Below, piece after piece: positions 42,441 through 53,699 of a stretch of 64,000 nt of DNA. The stretch is taken from positions 6,737,415-6,801,414 of the forward strand of contig OZ022506.1 of assembly GCA_963989385.1 (NCBI GenBank), read 5' to 3'. The stretch is from Ctena decussata (lineage: Eukaryota > Mollusca > Bivalvia > Lucinida > Lucinidae). Made by a program: the position numbers and the translations under genes. The notes beneath the pieces were generated by a model. That model was given only the letters and a program-made list of their open reading frames with translations, was not told where the DNA came from and made no database searches. How positions within the stretch are numbered: position 1 is the first letter of the stretch; each line of letters begins with the position of its first letter.

Positions 42441-43090
42441 GATGATATAATTAAATGAATTTATTCATTATTATCACTGTTACCTATATCGTTACACTTG
42501 CAAAATTGCAAAATACATTAACGTTTAATTATTGCTATAAATATTTCGGGATATCTCATAACAGATTACTTGGAAGATCTTCACGTCGATCAAGCAAATG
42601 CAAATTGTATCACGATTGCCAGATGTATTACAATGGAAGCCAGGACGAGGGTTGTAGGTCCGTAAAGCGATCTACGCCCCACTCCCGCACCCCTCCATCC
42701 CAAACCCGCGCAGTTATTTATTACTGACCGTTCTAAGGTGGTTCTTCCGTTTTGGTTTATAAATGTTATTGTTTATTGGGCCAGCTTACGAGGGTAATCC
42801 GATAAAGAATTGGATTTTTTTTATAGAAACAAAAATAACGGTGTAAAAGGACTAACCTGTCTCGTTTCCTTTAATGTAACATACTTTGTTCTCTATCACT
42901 GACTCCCACCGCCTTTGAACACTAGGCAATCGGAGTTGATTAGTCGAACTTGCTTGGCGAACTCCGATTCTATCTATTCTTGATCATCGAAACATATTCC
43001 ACGGAGAGGTTAGTTTAGCTTAGGAAAGAGGTCAAAGTCCGGCGGACGCATATCCGGAGGAAAGCCGGATGCGGCAATACGTCTCATTGG
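42441..43090. other. Non-coding DNA upstream of the mariner remnant
   Basis: No gene. TTACGAGGGTAATCCGATAA near 42786 looks like a mariner end but I found no partner on the far side of 45.9 kb. Confidence 0.35.
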
Positions 43091-43114
43091 TATGACGTCA
43101 TGAGTGACGTCACC

Positions 43115-43768
43115 CTTCGATTTATGGTACGAGGCATTGTTTGATTTCTAACAGTGTTCTTCGTTTCTTTCTTATAGCTGGCCGTAATTTTTTAACCAAG
43201 TAGTCAATATACACTTCTTTATTCACGTGCACGGTCTTGCCCAATGGTACACGCTCAGCAGCCAATACACCAACAGAATTAAACGCGAAAATCATCATCA
43301 ATTTTTAGATTTCCTTGTTTTTTTCCTAAACTTGATTGGTCTTGGTGAGGCCGGTGTGTGCCATTCCGATGACTGTCGTTTGATTTCAGGCTTGTAATTG
43401 CGAATCTAGGTCTCGTCCATTGCAACTATCTTGTTATGGAAACTGTTACCCTCGTTTTTATACCTATCTAACAGGTTTTTAGCGGATGTCCATGCGGTCT
43501 GTCTTTTGGTCGGCACATAAATAGTATGGCATTCACCGCGCGGAGATGCGTCTTATGTTCAAATTAGTGGTTAAAATAGTATGCGCCGAACCACGGCTAA
43601 TCCCTACTTCCCTGGCTACTTCCACGCAAGTCAATCTTCTGTCAGTATTCAACAATTCCTTTATTTTTTTCCACATTTTCTGAGGCAGTTGCGTCCGCCG
43701 GCCGTCTCGGGCTATGCTTGATTTCAACCTCATATCTCCCTGCTTTGAATTGGTCGATCCATCGGTAA
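43115..43768 (-). pseudogene. Mariner transposase, main part
   Basis: Frames show YRWIDQF, a helix-turn-helix (RRLTCVEVAREVGISRGSAH), MDET where the first catalytic Asp belongs, then a stop replacing the following residue, SEWHTPASPRPIKFRK, MMIFAF and DYLVKKLRP. Frameshifts and stops near 43410 and 43310 make it non-functional. Confidence 0.85.
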
Positions 43769-44183
43769 AGCCCCTGTCATACTGTCACGATATCTCTGGC
43801 GACAAGCGGCGATTCACGGCGAGACTGAACTCGCAGTAAATCGGCTTGGATGACCACGAGTTACAAAATGATTTTCTGTCAAAACAATTGTACGAGTAGA
43901 GCACGAGATCTCTTCGATATTTCTGACCAAAACGTACGAAACTAGTACGAGTTTGCACGAGTATCTTCGACATTCTTACGATAATGCTTCGATACTTGTT
44001 CGATATCATTACGAGTTTGTACGAGTCAATACGAGTTTTGTACGACAAGGTACGAGTTCGTACGTTATGGTAGGATTTATTGCGATATTAGTACGGTCTT
44101 TATTCGACGTAGTACGATATCATCCGAACCTTGTTCGACTTTGTGCGACATAATGCGATTTCTGTACGAGTTCTCCAGCATTT

Positions 44184-45042
44184 TTGGTGTATATAAATTG
44201 GTGTATACTGCAGACAAATGGTGGTAGTCTCATTGGTTACCGAGTGAGAAACATGACTTTCCAACTTCCACAAAGGCTTCTTAGACTTTGCTTACTGTTG
44301 GAACTGGAGGAATATGATGCCGAAATCGATCTTGGCCTCGCTCAGCTGCAGAGAAGGAGGAGGAGGGCTCCTAGAAGATTTTGGTTCAGACCATGATTCA
44401 TGAGGCGAAAAGACGTTGGACACTATGATCGTCTGATGCATGAACTGCGGACTGAAGACCATGAAGCTTTCACCACACTGTAAAAATTTCCATACATTTT
44501 ACGGTAGAATAGAATAGAATAGAATAGAATACCTGGCAGCCAGCTGCCAGTCCATTTTCCCTTATTTTTACGGGCGCCCGTAAACGTTGGCGGAATCATC
44601 ACGCAGAGCAGGGTATTGTTTTTTCTCATACAGCCCTTCAACACTATAAAGATATTTTCGAGTGCGGTCAGGTAACATAATTCTACCATATCGAGATTTC
44701 AAAATATGTTCTACGGGCAGACGAATTAAAATAACGGGAAATGGACTGGCAGCTTGTTGCCAGTCATTCTAACGTAAAATCTACGGATGTTTTTACAGTG
44801 ACTTCCTGAGAGTACCACCTGAAATGTTCAGAGAGCTTGAGCAGAGACTTACTCCTAGGCTGTTGAAACAGGAGACATGGTATCGAGAGTCCCTGAAACC
44901 GGGATTGAAGCTTGCTATCGCACTGAGGTACTTGGCCACAGGAGAAAGCTACAAGAGCCTCATGTATGTGTTCCGAGTGCCACACAATATCGTCCTCACG
45001 GGGATGCATGTCTTGGGGCTGCTCCCTATCCCCTGGAGGTAA
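44184..45042 (+). pseudogene. Harbinger transposase N-terminal half, split by a MITE
   Basis: RRRRRAPRRFWFRP and LMHELRTEDHEAF before the MITE, and DFLRVPPEMFRELEQRL ... PGLKLAIALRYLATGESYKS and LMYVFRVPHN after it, match the N-terminal part of PIF/Harbinger transposases. A stop follows RFWFRP, and the DDE core is absent. On the opposite strand near 45149-44975 a Lys/Pro-rich frame may be a remnant of the element's second gene. Confidence 0.8.
44476..44800. mobile_element. 325-bp MITE inside the Harbinger transposase
   Basis: CACTGTAAAAATTTCCATAC opens it and its imperfect inverse ends TTTTTACAGTG at 44800. Inner arms also pair (AGCTGCCAGTCCATTTTCCC with its inverse near 44735-44755). An AGAAT pentamer run sits in the left arm (44506-44530). 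Confidence 0.8.
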
Positions 45043-45716
45043 CTCATCCACATTACACACATCTTCCCTAGGAAGTGGCGTTGGGGTATCTCTGGGAGGT
45101 GTGACAGCTCCTTTTGTTCGTTGCAACTTTTCCCTTTTTCTTAAGAGGCATTATCATGCACTGATAAACGTAAAATGAACGTATGATGACTACTGAGATG
45201 TTAACTCAGCGACGTTTACATTGAAACTGCTGGACAATGACATAGCTATCATGACTCGAACGGAACTCGTAAATCACTCGCGAATTGTCGTATAGTTGTC
45301 GACAATGCTCGAAGGGATCTCGTGGAGAATCCCTCATATTCGACACAGTATCGTACTATATGTCGCAGCTACTCGTACCCAACTCGCCTTATATCGTACT
45401 ATTATCGCCAGAACTCGCTTGTTGCTTTGGGACGGCGAGAACACACGAGAACGAGCGACAATAGGCGACAATGTGTACGATAGTTGTACGACAATATACG
45501 AGTGAGTTGCGAGTTCGCTACGAAAAAACTTGGACGGCGAGAATTTTAAACAGTTTAAAATTCTCGTAGACACCTCCCGACAACATGCGAGTTATGACGA
45601 TGCTTGTTCGACTTTAGACGAGATATGGCGACATCCCCTCCACTTTCCCTCGACATGTGGCGAGTTATAAACTCGTAGCTTATCGTAGCCAAACTCGTGA
45701 CAGTGTGACAGGGCCT

Positions 45717-45849
45717 TAAGCTGTTGTTTTCGGAAGAGCATCTTTAACGCAACACTTTGCAGTGTGTTAAGTATTTCAACACCTTTAGTACCTCTGTAGT
45801 ACTCAGTTTTTATATACGCTCGTTCTCCAACGACAGTAAACGTGACCAT
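45717..45849 (-). pseudogene. Mariner transposase, N-terminal part
   Basis: It starts at an ATG (MVTFTVVGERAYIKTEYYRG) and runs to RKQQLK, where the Harbinger insertion begins. The frame resumes at 43768 with LYRW. This is the usual mariner N-terminal helix-turn-helix region. Confidence 0.8.
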
Positions 45850-45905
45850 TGTGCTCCGAATGTCTGTATCTGACGTGACGTCACTGTAAATGACGTCATG
45901 ATACG

Positions 45906-46384
45906 CGCACCTGAAGTACGTGTGAATGGCTATTAAGACGTACCAGGTATGTATGAGATTTCATATCTCTAGCATAGAAACGTCTTGCGCTATAGAAAAA
46001 GTTAATTCTGTATTGGATTACTCTCGTATACATAGACTTCGAAAGTTCTGTTTGTTTGATCTGACATAATCTTTGGCTATGAAATATGTGCCCCACCGAC
46101 CTGAATATACAATAAGGCCAATGGTATTGTCACATGGAAAAACATTTCTAGTATAACGATCACCCATTAAATGATTACAAGATATAAAATGAATCACTGG
46201 ACCGTGAAATGTTGTTCATAGTGACCATAGTGACCTTCACATATTTTGAGGTCAGCCTTGGTGTCAAGTGGAACCAGTGTCCAAAGCATGACGTTCATCT
46301 ACGGATTAAACAGTCTTTAGCATATAAGCTAAATGTGCTGGGCCATAAATATAGGTTAAATCGACCTTGTACCTGTATTACGAA
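45906..46384. other. Intergenic DNA between mariner and LINE
   Basis: No gene or clear repeat seen. The open frame from 46209 into the LINE remnant is not coherent with LINE protein before about 46385. Confidence 0.35.
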
Positions 46385-46596
46385 GTCAACGCTGAGATCC
46401 ACAACTATCCAGGACAAGTCTGGGATATGCCTTACAGAGGAACAAGAGATTCTCAGCAGATGGACAGAATATTGCTCAGAACTATACAACCATGAGACTT
46501 ACGGTGACAGTGCGGTTCTGGACTGCAATCAGCCCCCAGAAGAAGATCAACAACCGATCCTTCGTGAGGAAGGTGAGATTGCAGTAGCAGCACTAA

Positions 46597-47890
46597 CACG
46601 CCTACCAATCGCTCTCATGCGAAACCACGGTTCAGAACGCCAATCCATGAGAGGAGTTTCCGGTTTTGCAGGAGGGGAGCCGAAATCGTAAACAAATTTG
46701 ACATCGGCACAAGGTTTGAGGTATTTATTTTCTCTAAGAACTATTTATGCAAAATGTAAGAATGCTATTTTGTCACTTATAGATTGTTTCTTCGGCACAT
46801 GAAAGGATTAGGCACATGGTCTTGCATTTTTCCAGATATGCATTTAGTACGGCGGAGCATGTCTTCAAGGTCAATCTCGGCGTTATATACATGTAGGGTA
46901 AAGTCGCATTCTCTTGCTTTATTTTGAGTCTCTGACCTTGTCAGTCGCAAAGAAGTGAACAGAACTACTGTATGCGTGAATCCAAACGTTGGAAGTAAGC
47001 TTTCCGTGATAGACAGTTTAGAATTTAGAAAATGTACGCAAAAACTTGGCATCGTCAGCCCGGTTCCGCATGAGATATTAGAAACTATAAGGAATTTTTA
47101 TCAAACACAAAAACAGCTACTGAACAATAATTGGATCAAAACTAACAGGAACTCTGTGATAAATCACTATTTTATACATTGCAGAAGACTTTCAAGCTGT
47201 TTTTATTCCCCGTTTGTCTTTTTAGGCCTTTTGCAAACCCTCTTTCAAACCCTCTTGCATGCCTCAAAAACAGACAAACGGGGGTTTAAAACAGCCAGTC
47301 ATCTGCAATGTATAAAATAATGATTTATCACAGAGTTCGTGTTACTATTGAATCAGTATTATTGTTCAGAGCTGTTTTTGTGTTTGATAAAAATTCCTTA
47401 TATTTTCTATTATCTCATGCGGAACCGAGCTGACGATGCCAAGTTTTTGCATATATTTACTAAATTCTAAACTGTCCATCACGGCAAGCTTACTCCCAAC
47501 ATTTGGATTCACGCATACAGTCGTTCTGTTCATTTCTTTGCGACTAACAAGGTCAGAGACTCAAAATAAAGCTAGAGAATGCGACTTTTTACTACATGTA
47601 TATATCGCCGAGATTGACTTTGAACACATGCTCCGCCGTACTAAATGCATATCTGGAAAAATGCAAGACCATGTGCCTAATCCTTTCATGTGCCGAAGAA
47701 ACAATCTATATGCGACAAAATAACATTCTTATATTTTGCATAAATAGTTTCAGAAAAAATAAATACCTCAAACCTTGTGCCGATGTCAAATTTGTTTGCG
47801 ATTTCGGCTCCCCTCCTGCAAAACCGGAAACTCCTCTCATTGATTGGCGTTCTGAACCGTGGTTTCGCATGAGAGCGATTGGTAGGCGTG
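46597..47890. mobile_element. 1294-bp foldback element with ~630-bp arms
   Basis: CACGCCTACCAATCGCTCTC opens it and its inverse closes it. The arms (about 46597-47225 and 47265-47890) are highly similar throughout, with a ~40-bp spacer. ACTAA is duplicated at 46592-46596 and 47891-47895. Each arm carries an outward-reading ~90-codon frame (starting MPSFC, with KARECDF and CRRNNL), on the minus strand at 47052-46777 and the plus strand at 47436-47723. Unrecognised. Confidence 0.9.
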
Positions 47891-49380
47891 ACTAAAGAAG
47901 GGGAAATCTGCCGGAGTTGATAATATACCAGCAGAACTTGTTCAAGCTGGCGGGGAGACCATGATTGATGTTTTAACAGATATTTCTAACAGGATCTGGA
48001 GAACAGGAGAATGGCCTACCCCATGGACTCAGTCGCTGATTATTGCACTCCCTAATAAAGGCAACCTACATCTCTGCCAGAACTACAGAACCATCAGCCT
48101 CATCAGTCATTCAAGCAAAGTCATGCTGAAAGTCACCTTGAACAGGCTTAAACCACAAGCCGAGGAGATAATCGCTGAGGAACAGGCTGGGTTCCGAGCA
48201 GGAAGGAGCACCACAGAATAAATCTTTAACCTTAGAATCTTGTGTGAAAAGTATCTCCAACATCAGCAGAATCTGAACCATGTCTTCATTGATTTCAAAA
48301 AAGCCTTTGACAGGGTATGGCATGCAGCCTTATGGGCCACCATGCGGAAGTACAATATCAGTGCAAATCCGGTTCGCACCATTAAGCAGCTATACGACAA
48401 GGCTACAAGTGCAGTCCTGATAAATGGCAGCACAGGAGAATGGTTCAGAACATTAGTTGGAGTAAGACACGGATGTCTTCTGTCACCCACCCTCGTCAAC
48501 ATTTTTTTCGAACGGATCATGTCGGATGCTCCGGAAGAACATGAAGGAAAGGTTAGCATACGCGGCAGAAACATTATCAATCTGCGGTTTGCCGATGACA
48601 TAGACGCTCTAGCTGAGAAAGAGCAGGAACTGGAAGCTCTAGTTGAAAGTCTCGACCAAACCTGCACAAGGTATAAGATGGAGATCAATGCTGAAAAGAC
48701 CGAACTGATGACGAATAGCGCAGACGGCATCCAGAGGGAGATCAAGGTAAAAGGGGAGAAGCATGGTACCGTAAGCAGCTTCAAATAACCTGGAGCAGTT
48801 GTCTCAGATGATTGCCGAAAACAGGAGGTTCTCTCAAGGATTGCACAAGCCACTTCAGCTCTTACTAAGCTGAAACCAATTTGGGGAGATAACAATATAT
48901 CTCTTGGATCAAAGGTGAAACTTATGCGCTCCCTTGTCATTTCCATATTTCTGTATGCCTGTGAATCATGGACCTTGACAGCAGAGTTAGAGAAAAGAAC
49001 GCAGGCCTTTGAGATGAGATGCTACCGAAGGTTACTGAACATTTCGTAGAAGGACCATATAACCAAGGAGGAGGTTCGAAGGAAGATCCAAGCAGCCATT
49101 GGAGAATATGATGAACTCCTTACACTGGTCAAGAAACGGAAACTAAGGTGGTTTGGCCACGTCTCAAGGTCTTCTGGTTTAGCAAAGACTATTCGTCAGG
49201 GCACAGTGAAAGGAAAATGAAGAAGAGGTAGACAGAAGAAGAGGTGGGAAGACAATATCAAGGAGTGGACAGGAATGGATTTTGCCAGCTCATCTAGGGC
49301 AGCTGAAGACAGGACAAGGTGGAAAGGGATTGTTTTGAAGTCATCTATGGTGCTCCAACGACCTAGTAAGGTTATGGGAT
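47891..49380 (+). pseudogene. LINE reverse transcriptase and C-terminal region
   Basis: RT blocks in order: AGVDNIPAELVQAGG, NYRTISLISHSSKVMLKV, AEEQAGFRAGRSTTE, VFIDFKKAFDRVWH, GVRHGCLLSP, LRFADDIDALAEKEQE, MEINAEKTELMT. Then YACESWTLTAELEKRTQAFE, LRWFGHVSRSSGLAK and QKKRWEDNIKEWTG. The FADD active site is intact but the frame is not. RTE-like assignment is from this overall pattern. Confidence 0.85.
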
Positions 49381-49776
49381 AGAATAGAATAGAATACAGT
49401 ACCAAAACATAATTGTTTGTTTTATTCGCCTTAAATATGCTTCTTATTGGAAGTATTTGGATTTTTTTGCATGGTGTATGACGCCATTCATTCACAGAAT
49501 TGCTGGTTCCCAGCTCATTATTCTAATTTTTTCAAACTATTATCTTAATACTTTCTTATCATTTTCATTATTGTTTTAGACAATTTTAATGCTATAACGA
49601 GGTCTTCAATTCCATGCCCTTTTGTATTCCAGTGTTTCCGTTTAAATTCTCTGGATAGTAAATGTTTCCATCACATTGGTCTGATCATTTTAGTATGAAA
49701 CAATTCGACATGATTATACAGTGGTAATGTTTTATGTTTGTTTTGAGTTACTAGTATCATTATTGTTATCAAGATG

Positions 49777-50392
49777 TTCTGCGCAAAGTAAGAATCGGTT
49801 CAATTCCGGAATTGTCCTGCGCAAAGTAGGAATTCTAACTTTGTATAGCAATTCCGGAATTGTACCGATACAGTTCTAGAATTGCGCAATAGATTCGGCT
49901 GGTTTATTGAACAGGTAAATGTCTCTGTGCCAAGTGGGAATCTTCGGAACAAATAGAGAATCGAATGTTTTATTGTAAGAGAAATACAAAATGTATGGAG
50001 ATGATAAAACTATTAGTTAAAACCCTGAGATGACGAGTTTGCTTTTTCTTTTCATTTTTTTTTTCAAATATTTGCATAAGTGTATCGTTACGCAATTAAA
50101 TTAAAACATCTTCCATTAACTTCTTAACCTATTTCTTTTTTTCCGTTGTTTTGCTTTCCTTCGTTCTTATTGTTTTAATTCTCAAAACGATGTTCTCAAA
50201 GGGAACGGATCCATAGTAATCTTAAACTTAACATTACCCATTCTCACTTTGTCCCGATTGCCACTTTGCGCAGAGACAATTCTGGAATTAGTTTGCGCAA
50301 GGTAAGAATTCCCACTTTGCGCAACAAAGTGAGAATTCCAACTTTGCGCAGTACAATTCCGGAATTGTACCGATTCCTACTTTGCGCAGAAA
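49777..50392. mobile_element. TIR element with repeated TGCGCAAAGT motifs
   Basis: TTCTGCGCAAAGTAAGAATC opens it and its inverse closes it. Homology between ends continues for about 90 bp (CAATTCCGGAATTGT twice, GAATTC). TGCGCAAAGT or its inverse occurs at least seven times. No transposase frame. Confidence 0.75.
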
Positions 50393-50441
50393 AATATATC
50401 GCTGTCATTTGTTTTTGCTTATATCATTATAAAGACATAAC

Positions 50442-50501
50442 AGGAGATGACTTACATATTCAGGAGATGACTTACATATTCAGGAGATGACTTACATATA
50501 A
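50442..50501. repeat. 20-bp tandem repeat, three copies
   Basis: AGGAGATGACTTACATATTC repeats without a mismatch until the third copy ends. Confidence 0.9.
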
Positions 50502-51730
50502 GCGTTACGCTTACTGTCAGATCCTGTATTGCTTCATTGTATTATTCATATGTATGTATAAAATCTATGAATAAAATATTGTTTAAACCAAACACATAAC
50601 ACACGGTTTTGGATTAAATGCACTATGGAAAGGCAAATAAAGACTACTGTTTCAAACATACCTCTTTTCTCTGATAAATTATGTGCTAGTTGGGGAAATG
50701 TTATGAAAATTCGTTTGTAGGAGGGGTGATAAAACATTCGTAAACTTTTGCTGTGGCGGTAGGAGTAGAGCAGTTAGAGTAGTTTTTCTCCTTCCGCAGA
50801 AAAATTCAATATTTTAGCTACGTTATGTGATTCTTTAAAGAAATTTCAGTTACAAATAAATATTTTATTTCATTTTATTTTGGGTAGGTCCACCTACAGC
50901 GGAGCACCACAATAATGACGTTTGACGTTTATTCCCGTTTTAACATTGGAGTGGTTCTGTTGTTTCTCCGTTTGCATAAACTAACACCTTTTTGCAGGTT
51001 TTTCATGGTTTGATATATTGTAGACAGATGTGCATGCAGTATGATTGTTTTGAAGAATTTCATAGCATACTCACCACATATTTATTGGTTTTATAGACCC
51101 AAATCGAACTTTTGCTTTCAATATCGTGTTAGCGCAAATTACTGTTGGTGTTTATGTCTTAATGCATGTTTCAGCGCTCAAATTCGTGCCAGTATCAATT
51201 AAAACTAACATGAAAGTTTCAGATAACATTTTTGTTATTTTGCCCTCACCTTTGTTTCAAATTATATAAAAATCTTGAAGTTCATAAGTTCATTTATATC
51301 CAGTATAACTTTTGAAGCCATTTTGTCATCCATCCTTGTATGACCCACACAGACACAGCGAAAGAACAAAATAATAAGGCAAATTATTGCCGTGCTCCGC
51401 AGTTCCGTCATAAGGTTATTATGACGACGCATATAGACTACTTCCCAAAGTTTGATGGTGAGTTAAATACATCACTGGATAAATGAAAGATACATTTAAT
51501 GGGTAAATAATGAAATTTCTACAGCAAAAGGTCAAATAATTTTTGATCATACCTCGTACACGAGTCGTCTGTCATCAGTTGCGTCTAATGATAAAATTTA
51601 GTAATAAACCATTCTGGTCCTGTTTAGACACATCCCAACAAAATAAGTCGAAAGCATGCATACCAAATAACGTGTTACAAACTTATATTTTCGTTCAGTA
51701 TATAACTTAGGTATCAGAAATTCTGATATT
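50502..51730. other. Intergenic AT-rich DNA
   Basis: No gene. GCGGAGCACCACAATAAT (50898) and an imperfect inverse at 51384-51402 hint at a ~500-bp TIR element, but only about 18 bp match. Confidence 0.35.
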
Positions 51731-51849
51731 GTGAGAAAAATCTGTTGCAATTTTGCTGGGAAATCAACAGGACTACGAACTCCTCCTCCATCATTACATG
51801 TAGCATTTCGAGAGTCGGCCAGATTGGACGCGACTGCACAACACCACAC

Positions 51850-52246
51850 TGATCTGGCATTCAACACAGGCAACGAAGACAACGTAACGGAACCTGCTTT
51901 TTCTTCGCATCAGAATAAGTTTGTTTCTGAAGTATAGTCTAACGGACCATCCGACCCCCGACTCTTGAAATAGGAATTAAAAGGTTTACTGAATTGATAT
52001 GGATATTCAAGAAATAATTGAAAACTAATTTTGGCTACAACGACCAGACGACGAATTGGTGAAAAACCTTATTCAAGCACTGCATTTATACTAGACGGTA
52101 TTTCTTCGAAAATCTGGTCTGACTAGGAGGTCTAACAAACTGCCGGGTCCGTAAGAATGATAACTTGAAATTAATGTATAAAGTATGCGAAAACAATCGA
52201 GTTTTATAGAACGTTGCCTTCGTTGGCTGTGTTGAATGCCAGTCCA
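51850..52246. repeat. Inverted repeat with ~33-nt arms
   Basis: CTGGCATTCAACACAGGCAA near 51856 is mirrored near 52211-52242 with two mismatches over about 33 nt. The spacer is about 320 bp. Confidence 0.65.
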
Positions 52247-52268
52247 GCGTGAACACAATACAAAACAG

Positions 52269-52375
52269 AAAAGAAGGTGACCAGATTGCTAGAGACCAAA
52301 GACAAGCGGACATAACAACATATGCCATCGAGGAGCTACAACACAAGTACCGCTTAGCGAAGGATTACTGGAGAC
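52269..52375 (+). other. Exon-like block related to the 8.3-11.3 kb array
   Basis: Preceded by AATACAAAACAG and followed by GTAAAC, as in the array. The reading GDQIARDQRQADITTYAIEE, then LQHKYRLAKDYWRR, is less decayed than the array copies and free of stops. Family unknown. It reads as charged helix. The frame also runs on past the GT to a stop at 52477-52479, so an unspliced ORF is possible. Confidence 0.45.
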
Positions 52376-52966
52376 GTAAACTAGTTTTACTCGATACTTA
52401 CCTCGCCCTCTGCTCTGAATCATGGCAGGAAACAATCATGGATAGGGACTTTTATGAATCAGTAATGAGGACTCGATAAAAACAACGTATTGCGACCCAT
52501 GGAGATCCCTTTTGTGTCAGACAACACCACTGACAAACCAGAGCAAAGTAGCCATCAGCTGGACCCCGAACAACCAATCAGAAGATATGGCAAGCTCCGG
52601 ACCAACCAACTAAACTAAATAGAAACATTCACGCGGATCGAACAGCAAACTAGATACATCGAACCAATGCAGAAGCTTACAGCAATTACCGACTGTTCCA
52701 AGGAGGTATTTTGTCTTGGTTCCTTAATGTTATTTGTTCTTGCTGTCCATGTCGGTGCTTTTGTTCACCAATGTGCGAATGGTGTATTATATGGGATTGC
52801 TAAATGACAACTTGCTTGAAAAAGAACAGTTCTTTCGGTTTACCGTGCTTTTCGTCATACTTCTTTCCTTTTGCATTTTAGGGCATTACATGGGATCAGA
52901 GTGTATTATTAGTTCCTAATCATTGCCTGTCTAGTTACATTTTACAAAGCGATCTGGGCAGGAAGT

Positions 52967-53383
52967 TTGAAAGGTATGTCATACGTGACATCTACAGTTC
53001 AGCCGATGTGGGAAAATTGTAGACGACGTCATACCTGGCTATGGAAGATAGAACGGCTCAATGCTTCAAATAGACTCTTCTACACAAGTAAGGTACACTC
53101 GAAGAGCATGAGAAGAATTATTGGAAGTCCTTTGTTCAATCGTTTAAAGTCACTTAGCGTGATAGTACAAGCTATAGTTCGTAATGTTTTCATTTTCGGT
53201 CGGCGCCTGATGTCAACTATAGATGTATATCTAGTTCTGACTAAACCTAATCCTGAGGAGTCAATTTTAGTTGCATTATATGACCAAACTGAGGGAAGGA
53301 CTTCCGTTTGCTTAAAATGCAGTGTCATCCTAAGAGTGGGTGATACAGCTTTAGGCATGGATGACGGGAGTTTAATTGAATAA
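52967..53383 (+). CDS. Hypothetical ORF, 138 codons
   Basis: A long uninterrupted frame for this base composition, starting MKGMSYVTSTVQPMWENC and ending ALGMDDGSLIE. No motif recognised. GTAAGG at 53089 could be a splice donor, making only the first part coding. It may be an exon, a repeat-derived frame or chance. Confidence 0.25.
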   Translation: MKGMSYVTSTVQPMWENCRRRHTWLWKIERLNASNRLFYTSKVHSKSMRRIIGSPLFNRLKSLSVIVQAIVRNVFIFGRRLMSTIDVYLVLTKPNPEESILVALYDQTEGRTSVCLKCSVILRVGDTALGMDDGSLIE

Positions 53384-53614
53384 TTTGGACCGAAATGAAA
53401 TCATAAATTGGCCGATATTTGAATAAAATAACCTTTTCATACTGTAAAAATACACCGGTTCACAAGATTCAAAGGAAAACAGTGATACTCGTCATTACGT
53501 ATATGTAAGAAGAAGATTAATGAAATCAGCCAGGAAATTACACAGTCACAAAACACAACCAACCCAAGACAAAGAAAGAAAGAAGATTATAATAATTCAT
53601 CATGAGTGCCCATT

Positions 53615-53692
53615 TAGGATAGGGAAATCTTACCCGAGGGGCCGCATCCCAGTTTGAAATTTAGACCCCTCGGGTAAGATTTCCCTATCCTA
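53615..53692. repeat. Perfect 27-bp inverted repeat
   Basis: TAGGATAGGGAAATCTTACC through CGAGGGG pairs exactly with 53666-53692. A diverged related hairpin sits at 54465-54566, and both border the repeat block that follows. Confidence 0.9.
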
Positions 53693-53699
53693 CATTGAC

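Larger units (their letters stand above)
43769..45716. mobile_element. Deleted PIF/Harbinger transposon, 1948 bp, TAA target
   Basis: Left end AGCCCCTGTCATACTGTCAC and right end (inverse AGGCCCTGTCACACTGTCAC) form the TIRs. TAA duplicates lie at 43766-43768 and 45717-45719, the 3-bp target typical of PIF/Harbinger. The interior keeps part of a HARBI-type transposase. Dense TACGAG/TTCGA motifs fill 43860-44180 and 45290-45700. Confidence 0.85.
43092..45905 (-). mobile_element. Mariner element split by a PIF/Harbinger insertion
   Basis: Transposase sequence on the minus strand runs 45849-45717, is interrupted, and resumes 43768-43115. Inverted flanking segments containing ATGACGTCAT and TGACGTCAC lie near 43092-43112 and 45870-45905 and may be the element ends or subterminal repeats. 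Confidence 0.75.
46385..49396 (+). mobile_element. RTE-like LINE, 5' truncated, split by a foldback element
   Basis: Coding remains at 46385-46596 continue at 47891 and end near 49380, followed by a TAGAA-repeat tail (49381-49396), as in LINEs whose 3' tails are short tandem repeats rather than poly(A). The upstream endonuclease is missing. At least four in-frame stops (48219, 48786, 49047, 49218) show it is dead. Confidence 0.85.

Noticed and set aside
48263..48946. Minus-strand 227-codon frame
   Set aside because: Antisense shadow of the RTE-like reverse transcriptase, which carries clear motifs on the + strand.
44506..49396. Common origin of the AGAAT run in the MITE and the LINE tail
   Set aside because: The MITE run can arise from its own TAGAAT arm sequence, and no other LINE sequence is present there.
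50898..51402. TIR element from GCGGAGCAC inverted pair
   Set aside because: Only about 18 imperfect bases match and no target duplication was visible.
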